Assembly: GCA_027075275.1 (NCBI GenBank)
Contig: JALTBO010000028.1
Location: 1 to 39,238 of the forward strand
Length of the DNA stretch: 39,238 nt
Reading direction: 5' to 3'
From: Desulfurobacteriaceae bacterium
GTDB lineage: Bacteria > Aquificota > Aquificia > Desulfurobacteriales > Desulfurobacteriaceae
How positions within the stretch are numbered: the first letter of the stretch is position 1; every line of letters starts with the position of its first letter. Under the pieces are notes generated by a model that was not told the origin of the DNA, did no database searches, and saw nothing but the letters and a program-made list of their open reading frames with translations. The position numbers and the translations under genes are program-made. Below are positions 1 through 7,900 of the stretch, one piece after another.

Positions 1-490
1 CCACCATAAGGGTATCAACAAACTCTTTTAGCCTTCTGATCCCCGCCTCTGCATACTCCTGACGGCGCCTTCCCTCAAAGTCAAAAGGCCTCGTTACAAC
101 CCCTACGGTCAGTATGCCCATGTCCTTGGCTATCTTGGCAACTATCGGAGCTGCTCCCGTTCCTGTTCCTCCCCCCATTCCTGCGGTTATAAAAACCATA
201 TCCGCGCCTTCTAACACCTCCCTTATCTTGGGCTCATCTTCAAGGGCTGCCTGCTCTCCAATTTCAGGTTTTCCGCCGGCTCCAAGCCCTTTGGTCAGCT
301 TTTCCCCTATCTGAACCTTTACAGGAACCGGTATTCTTGAGAGAACCTGAGCATCTGTATTTATGGCAACAAACTCCACTCCTTCTATTCCTTTCTCACA
401 CATTCTTGAAACGGCGTTTCCTCCGCCTCCACCAACTCCTATAACTTTTATGACCGGGCCCTGAAACTGGTCATCGGCAACTTCAAACAT
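1..490 (-). CDS. ftsZ: Cell division protein FtsZ, 5' part (continues beyond left edge)
   Basis: Tubulin-like GTPase that polymerises at midcell to form the division ring. About 163 N-terminal residues are visible. They include the glycine-rich nucleotide-binding start ([12 protein letters not shown], about residues 16-27), the NTDAQ segment (44-48) and the tubulin signature GGGTGTG (106-112). The ATG at 490-488 is preceded by GGAGGAG on the minus strand, and that site overlaps a GAGCTC hexamer. The C-terminal half with the T7 loop and the FtsA/ZipA-binding tail lies outside the window. The gene is divergent from the DUF1786 gene with only 54 bp between the starts, so no ftsA lies immediately upstream here. 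Family assignment is certain; the gene is cut only by the window edge. Confidence 0.97.
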   Translation of the reverse strand, partial: MFEVADDQFQGPVIKVIGVGGGGGNAVSRMCEKGIEGVEFVAINTDAQVLSRIPVPVKVQIGEKLTKGLGAGGKPEIGEQAALEDEPKIREVLEGADMVFITAGMGGGTGTGAAPIVAKIAKDMGILTVGVVTRPFDFEGRRRQEYAEAGIRRLKEFVDTLMV

Positions 491-544
491 AGAGCTCCTC
501 CAGAATTTGTAATCCTTTAGAATTTTACGTTAAGGAGGTGGGCT

Positions 545-1561
545 GTGGCAAACTTTCTCTTTGCTATTGACATAGGAAAGGGAACACAGGATATTGTGGT
601 TCCAGACTTTGGCAGGAACGAGGAAAACTGGACGAAAATTATACTTCCTTCTCCTACAGAAAAGCTTGCCCGAAAGGTTAAGGCCTTTAACAGGGACATA
701 ACGGTTGACGGCTACGTTATGGGAGGAGGGCCTGTTAAAAAGGCACTTATAGAGCTAATAGAGAAGGGATTCTCCGTTACAATAACGGAAAGAGCCGCAA
801 GAACCGTAAGGGACGACCTTGACGAGGTTAGAGAGATAGGTTTCAGAGTCGTTAGTTCTGTAGGTAAAGCTGATCTTTTCCTCTCAGATTTAGAGATTGG
901 AAACTACCAGAAAATTTTATGGTTAATAAATGAGGAGCTGAAACTTCAGGAATTCACTTTGGGTGTTGCGTGTCAGGATCACGGTTTCGTAAAGGGTCAG
1001 AGCGACAGGGTAACGAGGTTCTGTTTTCTGAGGGAGCTCCTTGAGAAAGAGAGGCGGCCGGAGAAGATGGTAATTACTGAAAAGACCGGCTTTTTCTCAA
1101 GGTTTGACTCCATCTTAGAACAGCTTTCTAAAGCCGGATTGAAGGGATTTGTTATGGACAGTAAGCTCTCGGCAGTTGCCGGTATGGTAGATTACGCCGA
1201 GAAGATAAAGGTGAGGGAGTTTGTCGTTTTAGACGTGGGAAACGGCCACACCCTTGGGGCTTCAGTAAAGAACGGTGAAGTGGTGGGCCTGTTTGAACAC
1301 CATACTAAGTTGTTAGATAAGAATAAAATTGAGAAACTGGTTAACAGGCTTGTTAAAGGAGAGATAACCTTTGATGAGGTTTTTGAGGACGGTGGTCACG
1401 GGGCTGTTGTCTTTGAGAGTATTGAACCTGAGAAGGTTTTTGTTGTTGGTCCAAACAGGAAAATTCTTAAAGGTTACGGTGAAGAAGCCTACCCTTTGGG
1501 AGACGCCATGCTCTACGGGTGTGCCGGTCTCGTTCGTGCTTTTCGTTTCCTAAGTCTGTAA
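545..1561 (+). CDS. DUF1786 family protein (ASKHA-like fold, function unknown)
   Basis: A 338-residue protein that I assign to the DUF1786 family, which older databases label putative pyruvate formate-lyase activating enzyme without good support. Two phosphate-loop-like segments recall the actin/Hsp70/sugar-kinase (ASKHA) fold: AIDIGKGTQD near the N-terminus and VVLDVGNGHTLG about two thirds in. A MGGGP segment lies near residue 60 and a glycine-rich LYGCAGL near the C-terminus. No radical-SAM CxxxCxxC motif is present, which argues against the old name. The start is GTG with AAGGAGG six bases upstream. The gene is divergent from ftsZ, and its last 12 bases overlap the end of the convergent recombinase gene. 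The substrate is unknown. Family assignment from memory is fairly firm; the function is not. Confidence 0.8.
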   Translation: MANFLFAIDIGKGTQDIVVPDFGRNEENWTKIILPSPTEKLARKVKAFNRDITVDGYVMGGGPVKKALIELIEKGFSVTITERAARTVRDDLDEVREIGFRVVSSVGKADLFLSDLEIGNYQKILWLINEELKLQEFTLGVACQDHGFVKGQSDRVTRFCFLRELLEKERRPEKMVITEKTGFFSRFDSILEQLSKAGLKGFVMDSKLSAVAGMVDYAEKIKVREFVVLDVGNGHTLGASVKNGEVVGLFEHHTKLLDKNKIEKLVNRLVKGEITFDEVFEDGGHGAVVFESIEPEKVFVVGPNRKILKGYGEEAYPLGDAMLYGCAGLVRAFRFLSL

Positions 1562-2386
1562 ATGACCGGTGTTTGAGAAGACAGAATCAACAACTTTAAA
1601 CATAAGTTCATCTCTGACCTTAGCGTAGCGGGCAGAGGTGTTTGGAGAGGCGTGACCGAGGAAGGCCTGAATTACCCTTATGTCAACTCCTCTGTCTACA
1701 AGTATGGTTGCAAATGTATGGCGAAGTTTGTGGGGGTGAAGGTTTATGCCGGTTTTCTCCTTTATTCTGTTGAATATATATTTTGCTCCCTGGTAGGTAA
1801 GAGGAAAGAGCTTCTCCGTCTGGCAGGTTTCTGCGTACCTGCAGAGCTCCTCTGCAAACTCCCCGGTCAGGGGAATAAACCTTTCTTTCCCTCCCTTTCC
1901 GATAACCCTCAGGACTTTTCTTCCTCTGTAATCAACGATGCTCTCTTTCGTTAGTGAAAGGAGTTCCGATATTCTAAGGCCGCACTGAAGTATAGTTTTT
2001 ACCATCAGGTAGTCTCTGTAGGAGCGTTCCGCTGCCGCTTTTAGGACTTTTTTAACTTCGTCTTCTGTCAGGGCTTCGGGAACCCTCTGCTTGACTTTCT
2101 TTATCCTGAGAGAGGGTTTAATCGGATTTTTCTCAATGAGTTCCATGTCAACTAAAAAGTTGAAGAAGGAGTTTAGGGCAGAAAGGCGTCTGTTTATAAG
2201 GGAAGGAGAGCAGTTGAGGGAGCTCCTGAAAACTATAAGGTGGGCCGTCTTTATGTTCTCAACTGGTATGTCTCCTATCTGTTTCTGGAGAAGCTTCAGG
2301 TCGTTTCTGTACTCCTTCAGCGTTCTTGGGGAGAGCTCTTTGCTCTTGAAGTTTATGAAAAGCTCTACTGCTTCAGACAGTTTCAA
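1550..2386 (-). CDS. xer: XerC/XerD-type tyrosine recombinase
   Basis: Site-specific recombinase of the phage-integrase family, probably the one that resolves chromosome dimers. It has an N-terminal SAM-like DNA-binding domain (about residues 1-90) and a catalytic domain carrying the full set: Arg138 (GLRISELL), Lys164 (VIGKGGK), His219 and Arg222 (HKLRH), His245 (LGHAS) and nucleophile Tyr254 (SARYAKV). I chose the TTG at 2386 because GAGGAGG lies just upstream. A longer reading from a TTG at 2461 adds 25 residues but has no visible ribosome-binding site. A 28-bp inverted repeat with the architecture of a dif site lies about 190 bp upstream. That arrangement recalls XerS/XerH systems, in which a single recombinase is encoded beside its site. 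No second xer is seen in the window. Confidence 0.92.
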   Translation of the reverse strand: MKLSEAVELFINFKSKELSPRTLKEYRNDLKLLQKQIGDIPVENIKTAHLIVFRSSLNCSPSLINRRLSALNSFFNFLVDMELIEKNPIKPSLRIKKVKQRVPEALTEDEVKKVLKAAAERSYRDYLMVKTILQCGLRISELLSLTKESIVDYRGRKVLRVIGKGGKERFIPLTGEFAEELCRYAETCQTEKLFPLTYQGAKYIFNRIKEKTGINLHPHKLRHTFATILVDRGVDIRVIQAFLGHASPNTSARYAKVRDELMFKVVDSVFSNTGHLQT

Positions 2387-2704
2387 GGTCTCCTCCTCTG
2401 CGTTGATATATTTCGCTTCCTTTAGTTCAGGTGGTATAAGATATCCTGTTTTCTGAAACAAAGGAAATATATAAGCGTTTTGAGAACCGGCTTCTGAATC
2501 CGGTAGCTGTTCCTGTTCTGACCGGTTTTTGGAATCTAACTAACAGCATAACCATCTCTCTTTTTCTATTTTACTATAACAAATTGACATTTGTTATGGT
2601 CTTTCCTGTTTGAAAAACGTTCCGGTATTAGTTTAAGAGAAACGGCAGAAATTTGCCCGGCTAACAGGTAGAATCTAGTGGAAGCTTTCAAAGTGGAGGA
2701 GGTT
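2387..2704. other. Gene-free spacer between xer and the exported-protein gene
   Basis: About 318 bp with no convincing gene. It holds the 28-bp inverted repeat at 2573-2600. It also holds a weak hairpin (ACCGG at 2486-2490 with CCGGT at 2500-2504) and an AT-rich tract at 2565-2580 that could give a -10 box (TATAGT) on the minus strand. The part nearest xer (2387-2461) is an open in-frame extension of that gene and may be its translated N-terminus. I see no confident promoter for the plus-strand operon. Confidence 0.6.
2573..2600. promoter_or_regulatory. Candidate dif-like recombination site (11-6-11 inverted repeat) or operator
   Basis: Left arm ACTATAACAAA (2573-2583), six-base centre TTGACA (2584-2589), right arm TTTGTTATGGT (2590-2600). 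The arms match in inverted orientation at 10 of 11 positions, and the inner 9 bp plus a 4-bp centre are perfectly palindromic. Size and layout are those of chromosomal dif sites, and the only recombinase gene in the window starts next to it. The alternative is an operator for the divergent genes on either side; the centre also resembles a -35 box. The dif reading is inference from architecture and position. Confidence 0.5.
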
Positions 2705-3397
2705 ATGAAAAGAGGCGTTCTGCTCTCTACACTACTGTTTGCTTTAACCTGTAGCGGAGGCTGGGGAGCTCCCCAACCGTTAGAAGCAGGAAACCTAGAA
2801 ACCTTTTTAGAGAAAAACCAGCAGTTCTGGGTTGAAGGGCTTGCTGAGTTTGTTGAAGACGGAATGGAACACATAAGATTTTCTGATGTTGAACCTGTAA
2901 CTGCAGGAAAGCTAAAAACGTTTACAGAGCTGGCGGGGAGTTACCGCATTCCGGCGCAGGAGTTAGAGAAGGCCTACTCTCTGGCCGTTGAGAGAGCTGC
3001 CAGAAAGAGTATGGAGAAGTTGAAAGAAGATATTGAGGAAAAGGGTAGCCTTTCAGATGCAGATATAGCTTTCCTGATGGGGGGTATAGCTAAATTCCTG
3101 GAGTTCAACTACGGGAATCTGGTAAAGGACTACTCGGAGAAGCTGGCAGCTGTGGAGTTAAAGGAGGCGCTGAAGGAGTGTACGTCACTCAGGCTCAGCC
3201 CCATGGTTGAAGCGTTCATAAAGAGTGAAGACTGTCGGGAGCTCCTTAAAGAATTCCCCAGCGATGTTGAAAAGGCCGTTTTTACTCAGCTAAACAGAAG
3301 GGAAAGGGAAATTTTTGCCAATCCATCACTTACCGATAAACCCAACCTGCGCTATATTTTAGAAAACCTGAAAAGATTCGGTCTCTCAGGAGGTTAA
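2705..3397 (+). CDS. Exported protein of unknown function
   Basis: A 230-residue protein not recognised as any family. The N-terminus (MKRGVLLSTLLFALTCSGGWGA) is a signal peptide with likely cleavage near GGWGA. A lipoprotein reading at the Cys of FALTC is possible but a poor lipobox match. The rest is charged and predicted helical, rich in Glu, Lys and Leu, with a regular run such as LEKAYSLAVERAARKSMEK, and it has two widely spaced cysteines late in the chain. The ATG at 2705 is preceded by GGAGGAGG. An upstream in-frame GTG at 2678 lacks this support. It is the first gene of the envelope-rich operon and ends one base before the HIT start, so a periplasmic role is plausible but unproven. 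Confidence 0.75.
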   Translation: MKRGVLLSTLLFALTCSGGWGAPQPLEAGNLETFLEKNQQFWVEGLAEFVEDGMEHIRFSDVEPVTAGKLKTFTELAGSYRIPAQELEKAYSLAVERAARKSMEKLKEDIEEKGSLSDADIAFLMGGIAKFLEFNYGNLVKDYSEKLAAVELKEALKECTSLRLSPMVEAFIKSEDCRELLKEFPSDVEKAVFTQLNRREREIFANPSLTDKPNLRYILENLKRFGLSGG

Positions 3398-3398
3398 G

Positions 3399-3890
3399 TT
3401 GGAGATAATCTGGGCTCCGTGGAGACTCTCCTACGTTTCTACAGTAGGAAAAGAAAAGGAGAGAGGGTGTTTCATCTGCAAAGCTGTAAAAGAGCATCCG
3501 GAAAAAGATAGAGAGAATCTTCTCCTTTACAGGGGAGAAAGGGCTCTGGTTATACTCAACAGGTTTCCATACAACACCGGCCACCTTATGGTCTGTCCCA
3601 TAAGACATACGGGAGATTTTCTTTCTCTTTTACCTGAAGAACTCTCTGAGATTGACCAGCTGATAAAGCGCTCTATAAGAACTCTTAAAAGAGCTTACAA
3701 CCCCGACGGATTCAATGTAGGGTTAAACCTCGGAAAGGCTTCCGGCGGGAGTGTTGATACCCACATTCACTACCATATAGTTCCCAGGTGGGTTGGAGAT
3801 ACAAACTTCCTGCCGGTTACAGCGGAGGTAAAGGTAATTCCTCAGTCTCTTACTGAAACCTACGAAACGCTTAAACGGTTCTGGGAATAA
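3399..3890 (+). CDS. HIT family nucleotide hydrolase/phosphorylase
   Basis: Histidine-triad protein, 163 residues, likely cleaving or phosphorolysing dinucleoside polyphosphates or AMP conjugates (AP4A phosphorylase-like branch). The catalytic triad is plain in HIHYHIVPRW. The opening IWAPWRLSYV and the following CFIC pair are typical of this subgroup and may bind zinc with downstream histidines. The start is TTG, with AGGAGG five bases upstream overlapping the end of the previous gene. Its TAA shares a base with the ATG of the next gene, so translation is probably coupled. Substrate specificity cannot be read from the sequence. Confidence 0.92.
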   Translation: MEIIWAPWRLSYVSTVGKEKERGCFICKAVKEHPEKDRENLLLYRGERALVILNRFPYNTGHLMVCPIRHTGDFLSLLPEELSEIDQLIKRSIRTLKRAYNPDGFNVGLNLGKASGGSVDTHIHYHIVPRWVGDTNFLPVTAEVKVIPQSLTETYETLKRFWE

Positions 3891-4945
3891 TGATTGACAA
3901 GATAAGGTCTCTCTTTGGTAAAGAAAAAAGGTTCTCTGTTGAGAGTTATCTTAAGAAGCTCTCAATAAACAGGCAGGATCTCATAAGGGAGATTTCAGAC
4001 GTTGATTTAGATAGCCCTGTAAACGCTTACCTTACGCTGGCTATTCTGCTGAGAGAGAAAGGAGAGTATTACAGGAGCCTGAAGATTCTGGAGAGGTTAA
4101 AGAAGGAGAACCTTTCAGAAGACGAGAAGAAACTCGTTGTTCTTAACCTGGCCCTCGTTTACAGGGCAGCCGGTTTTATAGACAGAGCCGAAGAATCGCT
4201 GAAAGAGGGAATAGAGCTCTACCCGGGAGAGAGCTTCTTTTACTATGAACTTGCCCAGCTAAAGAAGGCTTCCGGCAAACTGCAGGAGGCGGTGGAGCTC
4301 CTTGAAAAAGCTGTCAACCTAAAAGAGGACTTCCGTGATGACCTCGTCCATACTAAACTCTATCTTGCAAACAGTTACATAGATTCGGGGAGAACGGATA
4401 AGGCCTTTAGGGTTATCAGAAAGTTGGAGCTCCAGTTTCCCGTTCCCCTCTACTACTACGTTCTGTCAAAGCTCCTGTACTCTGTAGGGGAAAGGGAAAA
4501 AGGTTACAGCGTGGCTCTTAAAGGAATAAGACTCTCTCCTAAGAAAGCTGCTCCCTTTATCTCTGTTGTAGAGCAGTTTGATACCCTCAGCGGGGATAAA
4601 CTGGATCAGCTTGTTGAGGAGTCGGAGCTCTCCCCTCCGGCTGTAAGCAGGGCTGTAAAGTTCTGGATAGAGAAAGGGGAAACAGGAAAGGCGATAGCCC
4701 TGTTAAAGCGGTTCTGGGAAGGGGGTAAGTTTGATCCGGAGCTTTTTGAAATATACGTTAAGGTTTTATGGGAGAGCGGCAGAAGAAAGAAAGTTGCCGA
4801 GGAGATCATGGCTCTCCTTTCACGGCTGAAGGAGAGACGGAAGATGTACAAGTGTGAAAGCTGTGGTTTCAGGACAAACACCTTTGACTGGATATGTCCT
4901 AAGTGTCGTGCATGGGAAACTCTGGAGATAGAGTGTGAGGTCTAA
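3890..4945 (+). CDS. lapB: LapB/YciM-like TPR protein with C-terminal rubredoxin-type zinc ribbon
   Basis: A 351-residue protein with successive TPR helices (for example LTLAILLREKGEYYRSLKIL, then LALVYRAAGFIDRAEESL and YELAQLKKASGKLQEAVELL). It ends in a metal-binding knuckle with Cys322, Cys325, Cys336 and Cys339 (CESCG and CPKC). TPR repeats followed by this rubredoxin-like tail is the LapB layout; in E. coli LapB (YciM) controls LpxC turnover and lipid A synthesis. Unlike E. coli LapB, no N-terminal membrane helix is visible (MIDKIRSLFGKEKRF is polar). The gene overlaps the HIT stop by one base and the TamB start by 11 bases. The neighbouring tamB and a distant lpxI fit an outer-membrane role. 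Confidence 0.8.
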   Translation: MIDKIRSLFGKEKRFSVESYLKKLSINRQDLIREISDVDLDSPVNAYLTLAILLREKGEYYRSLKILERLKKENLSEDEKKLVVLNLALVYRAAGFIDRAEESLKEGIELYPGESFFYYELAQLKKASGKLQEAVELLEKAVNLKEDFRDDLVHTKLYLANSYIDSGRTDKAFRVIRKLELQFPVPLYYYVLSKLLYSVGEREKGYSVALKGIRLSPKKAAPFISVVEQFDTLSGDKLDQLVEESELSPPAVSRAVKFWIEKGETGKAIALLKRFWEGGKFDPELFEIYVKVLWESGRRKKVAEEIMALLSRLKERRKMYKCESCGFRTNTFDWICPKCRAWETLEIECEV

Positions 4946-7900
4946 GGAGTTTCTTAAAGCTCTGCTGAAATCTTTAAAGAGTGGTCGCCTCCACAGATTT
5001 CTCAAACTCTTACTTGTTTGTCTTCTTCTGTTCTTCTCCTATCAGGTCTCTGTAAGTGTTCTTAAGTATTGGGTAAAGGAAAAAGAAGAGCTCACTATAG
5101 TAAAAAGGAATTTTCATCTGGCGTTTAACTGGAAAAACGGGGAGCTCTCCCTGAAGGCAGATTACCTGTTTTTGAGAAACCCTAAGTTTTACTGCGAGCT
5201 CTACAGTCCAGAGCTGGACGTTAACGTTTACAGGAGTTTGAAGGAGCTCCGCCCCGTAGTCTCTTTTGTTGGTCTTTCAGAGGGAAAACTCGTTCTTAAA
5301 AAGGGAAAGAAAAAGGGGATGAAATTTCCCTTTGAGCTCCCATTTCTGGTGGAAAGGACCGACATAGGGAGGTTTACCGTAAAGTGGAGTGACGGGTACG
5401 GTGTTCTTAATAAGTTCGTTTACAGCAGGAGAGAGCTCCTATTTGGAGGGTTGACCGGAAGTTTAAAGGGGAAAGAGTTTTTCGTTGCTCCTTTTACTGG
5501 AGTTAAGACAGACGGGTACTTCTTAGTTCCGGAATTTTCTGCCGGGTATGGAGATTTCAGAATTGACGGAAAGTTAAGAGTTTACAGTCTGAGCGATTGG
5601 CAGTTTTCCGGTAGTTTTGTTTCTTCTGTTTTTATAGGCAAATTAAATGTAAAAAATTATGGTAAATTAGAGGTGGAATGGAAGGGAAAATTAAAAGAAG
5701 TAGAGACAGGAGGAAAAGGAATTTTAAGGATCAAAAGGGATAGGCTCATTTTTGAGAAAGTTTCGGGGAATTTAGGCGGTGCCGATTTTCTCCTTACTGG
5801 AGAGGCTGGAAGGAGATTAAGGATAGAAGGTAAAGTTCATGCAGAGAGGTTTACCTACAGGAACTTCAGCGCTCAGGGAATTGCCCTTCGGTTTTCTGCA
5901 GATGGGGATATAAACAGCCCGAGTTTAAGAGTAGAGGGGAACGTAAACCGTTTTGTAGCACCGGAGATTGAACTCAGCAGGATAAAAGTTAGAGGAACTG
6001 TAGAGAGGAGAGGGGGAGAGCTCCGCTGGACTTCAGAAAGTTTGGACGGGAAGGTGACGTTTTCTTTAAAAGAGAAGTTAGTAAAAGGAACTGTAAACCT
6101 TAAAGGTTTAAAGCTAAAGAGTGTACCGCTGATAAGGCTCTACAGCGAAAAGTATAAGGGCTGGATACCAGAGCTTACTGTATCGGGTAGAGCAGGATTC
6201 AGGCTTAAAGGAAACAGTTTTGATTACAGAGGAAACTTAAGAGTTGAACAGTTCTGTTTTCAAGGATTTAAGGCCTCTGGAATGGTTAATCTGGAAGGAG
6301 ATCAGGAGAAACTGAACGCCCGTGGTAAGCTTATAGGAGAAAACGGGGGAAAGGTTGGCGGGGAAGTAGATCTATTCCTAAAGGAGAGAGAGATAAGGAG
6401 CTCCTACTCTGTCCAGTCTGTTCCTGTTGAGAGTTTCAGATTTCTAAAAAAAGTCGGACTTTCCGGTTCTGTAAATGGTAGGGGAAGAGTCTGGGGAAGT
6501 CTGAAAAATCCACAGGCCGATTTCTCAGTAAGTAGCAAAAACCTGAAGTTTCAAGGAGTGGAGCTTGGAAAGTCTGAGGGGGAAGTTAAACTGAAAGACT
6601 TTATCCTGTCTGTAAGCGCTGTAACAGAGAGGGGAATTCTTGATGAATTGAGATTAAAGCTAAAGGGAGAACGGGAGTTCTACGCGGAAGGAAAGGTAAA
6701 CAGAGTTTCCGGAAAAGAGGTAGAGAAAGTTCTGAAAGGTCTTAGAGTTCACCTGCCCTTTGAAATTGACGGAAATGGAAGTGGAAGCTTTTCCATTTAC
6801 TCCCGGAACATAAAAGAGAAAAAATCATTGCAGGTAAGTGTGAACGTGGACAAATTCTCAGGAAGTTTCAGTTATAAAGGGTTAACGGCCGAAGGTGATG
6901 CAGAGGGAAAAATAGGTTACAGGAACGGAAGGATAGATGTTGACCTTTCAGGGAACCTTGAGAGGACTTCTTTCAATGGAAAGACTTTGGTTGGTGGCAG
7001 GTATAGAGTAACTCTGAGGGAGAAAGAGCTCTCTGTTGACCTGGAGAACAGCCGGTATGCAGGGGGACCGGAGGGTTTTGAGAACAGTATTTCAGGAAAT
7101 GTGTGGATAGACGTTGGAAGCGGAAGCCTGAAGGGAAAAGGAGAAGTAATAGGCAGGTATTCTTTAAAGGGCGAAGGTAGGGTTGTGGGGAGTGTTGATT
7201 ATTCTCTTTTTGGAAATTTAACTAAATTTACTGTAAAAATTTCTGGTAAATTAAATCTACAGTCAGAAATCACTGGAAAGAAAGAATTAAAAGTTAAAGG
7301 AGCCGTTCTGGAACCTGACAACCTGGGAACCGTAACTGTTTCAGACAGAGACACAAACCTGAAAGTGATAGCAAACGGAAAGCAGTGGCAGGCAGTGGGT
7401 TTCATCAGGAACCTGACGTTTAAAACTCAACGGGCAAAAATAAAAGTTAACATGGCCTTTGTCAACATTAACCTTACAGACCTAACAGGAACGATTGCTG
7501 TTCCGGCCTTCAAGGTTTACCCGGAGAATTTCTACCCAATGTATGCAGTATCAGGTATCTACATCAGCCTGAAAAAGGGAGAACCCGAGCTTTCAGACGT
7601 AACGCTCTCTTACGTTGATGGCTGGATAAAGTTAAAGGACATCACCTTTAATAGAGAGAACAGGAATTTAAAGGGAAGAATAGAAGCAAGAATAGGGGCA
7701 AAAGGCCTTGTCTACCTTGCAGGGGCTCAGAAGTTTATTCCCTACGTAAGGCACGGTTTCAGTATTGAAGGAGAGTTCAGCTACGGGAGAAATCTCCTCT
7801 ACAGAGTCAATATAGATGGAGCAGGAGTTGAGTTTAAAACGAAATACCTCCTTGACAGGGCAGTGGTAAACTCCCTTGAAGCCACAGTCGAAAACGGCAG

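Noticed and set aside
2462-2504. Hairpin ACCGG/CCGGT as a terminator
   Set aside because: Five-base stem, no T tract, and it lies upstream of divergent genes where no transcript should end.
2643-2660. Second sigma-54-like sequence (CGGCAGAAATTTGCCC) before the exported-protein gene
   Set aside because: The GG and GC are nine bases apart instead of ten and the leading T is missing; sigma-54 promoters do not tolerate that spacing.
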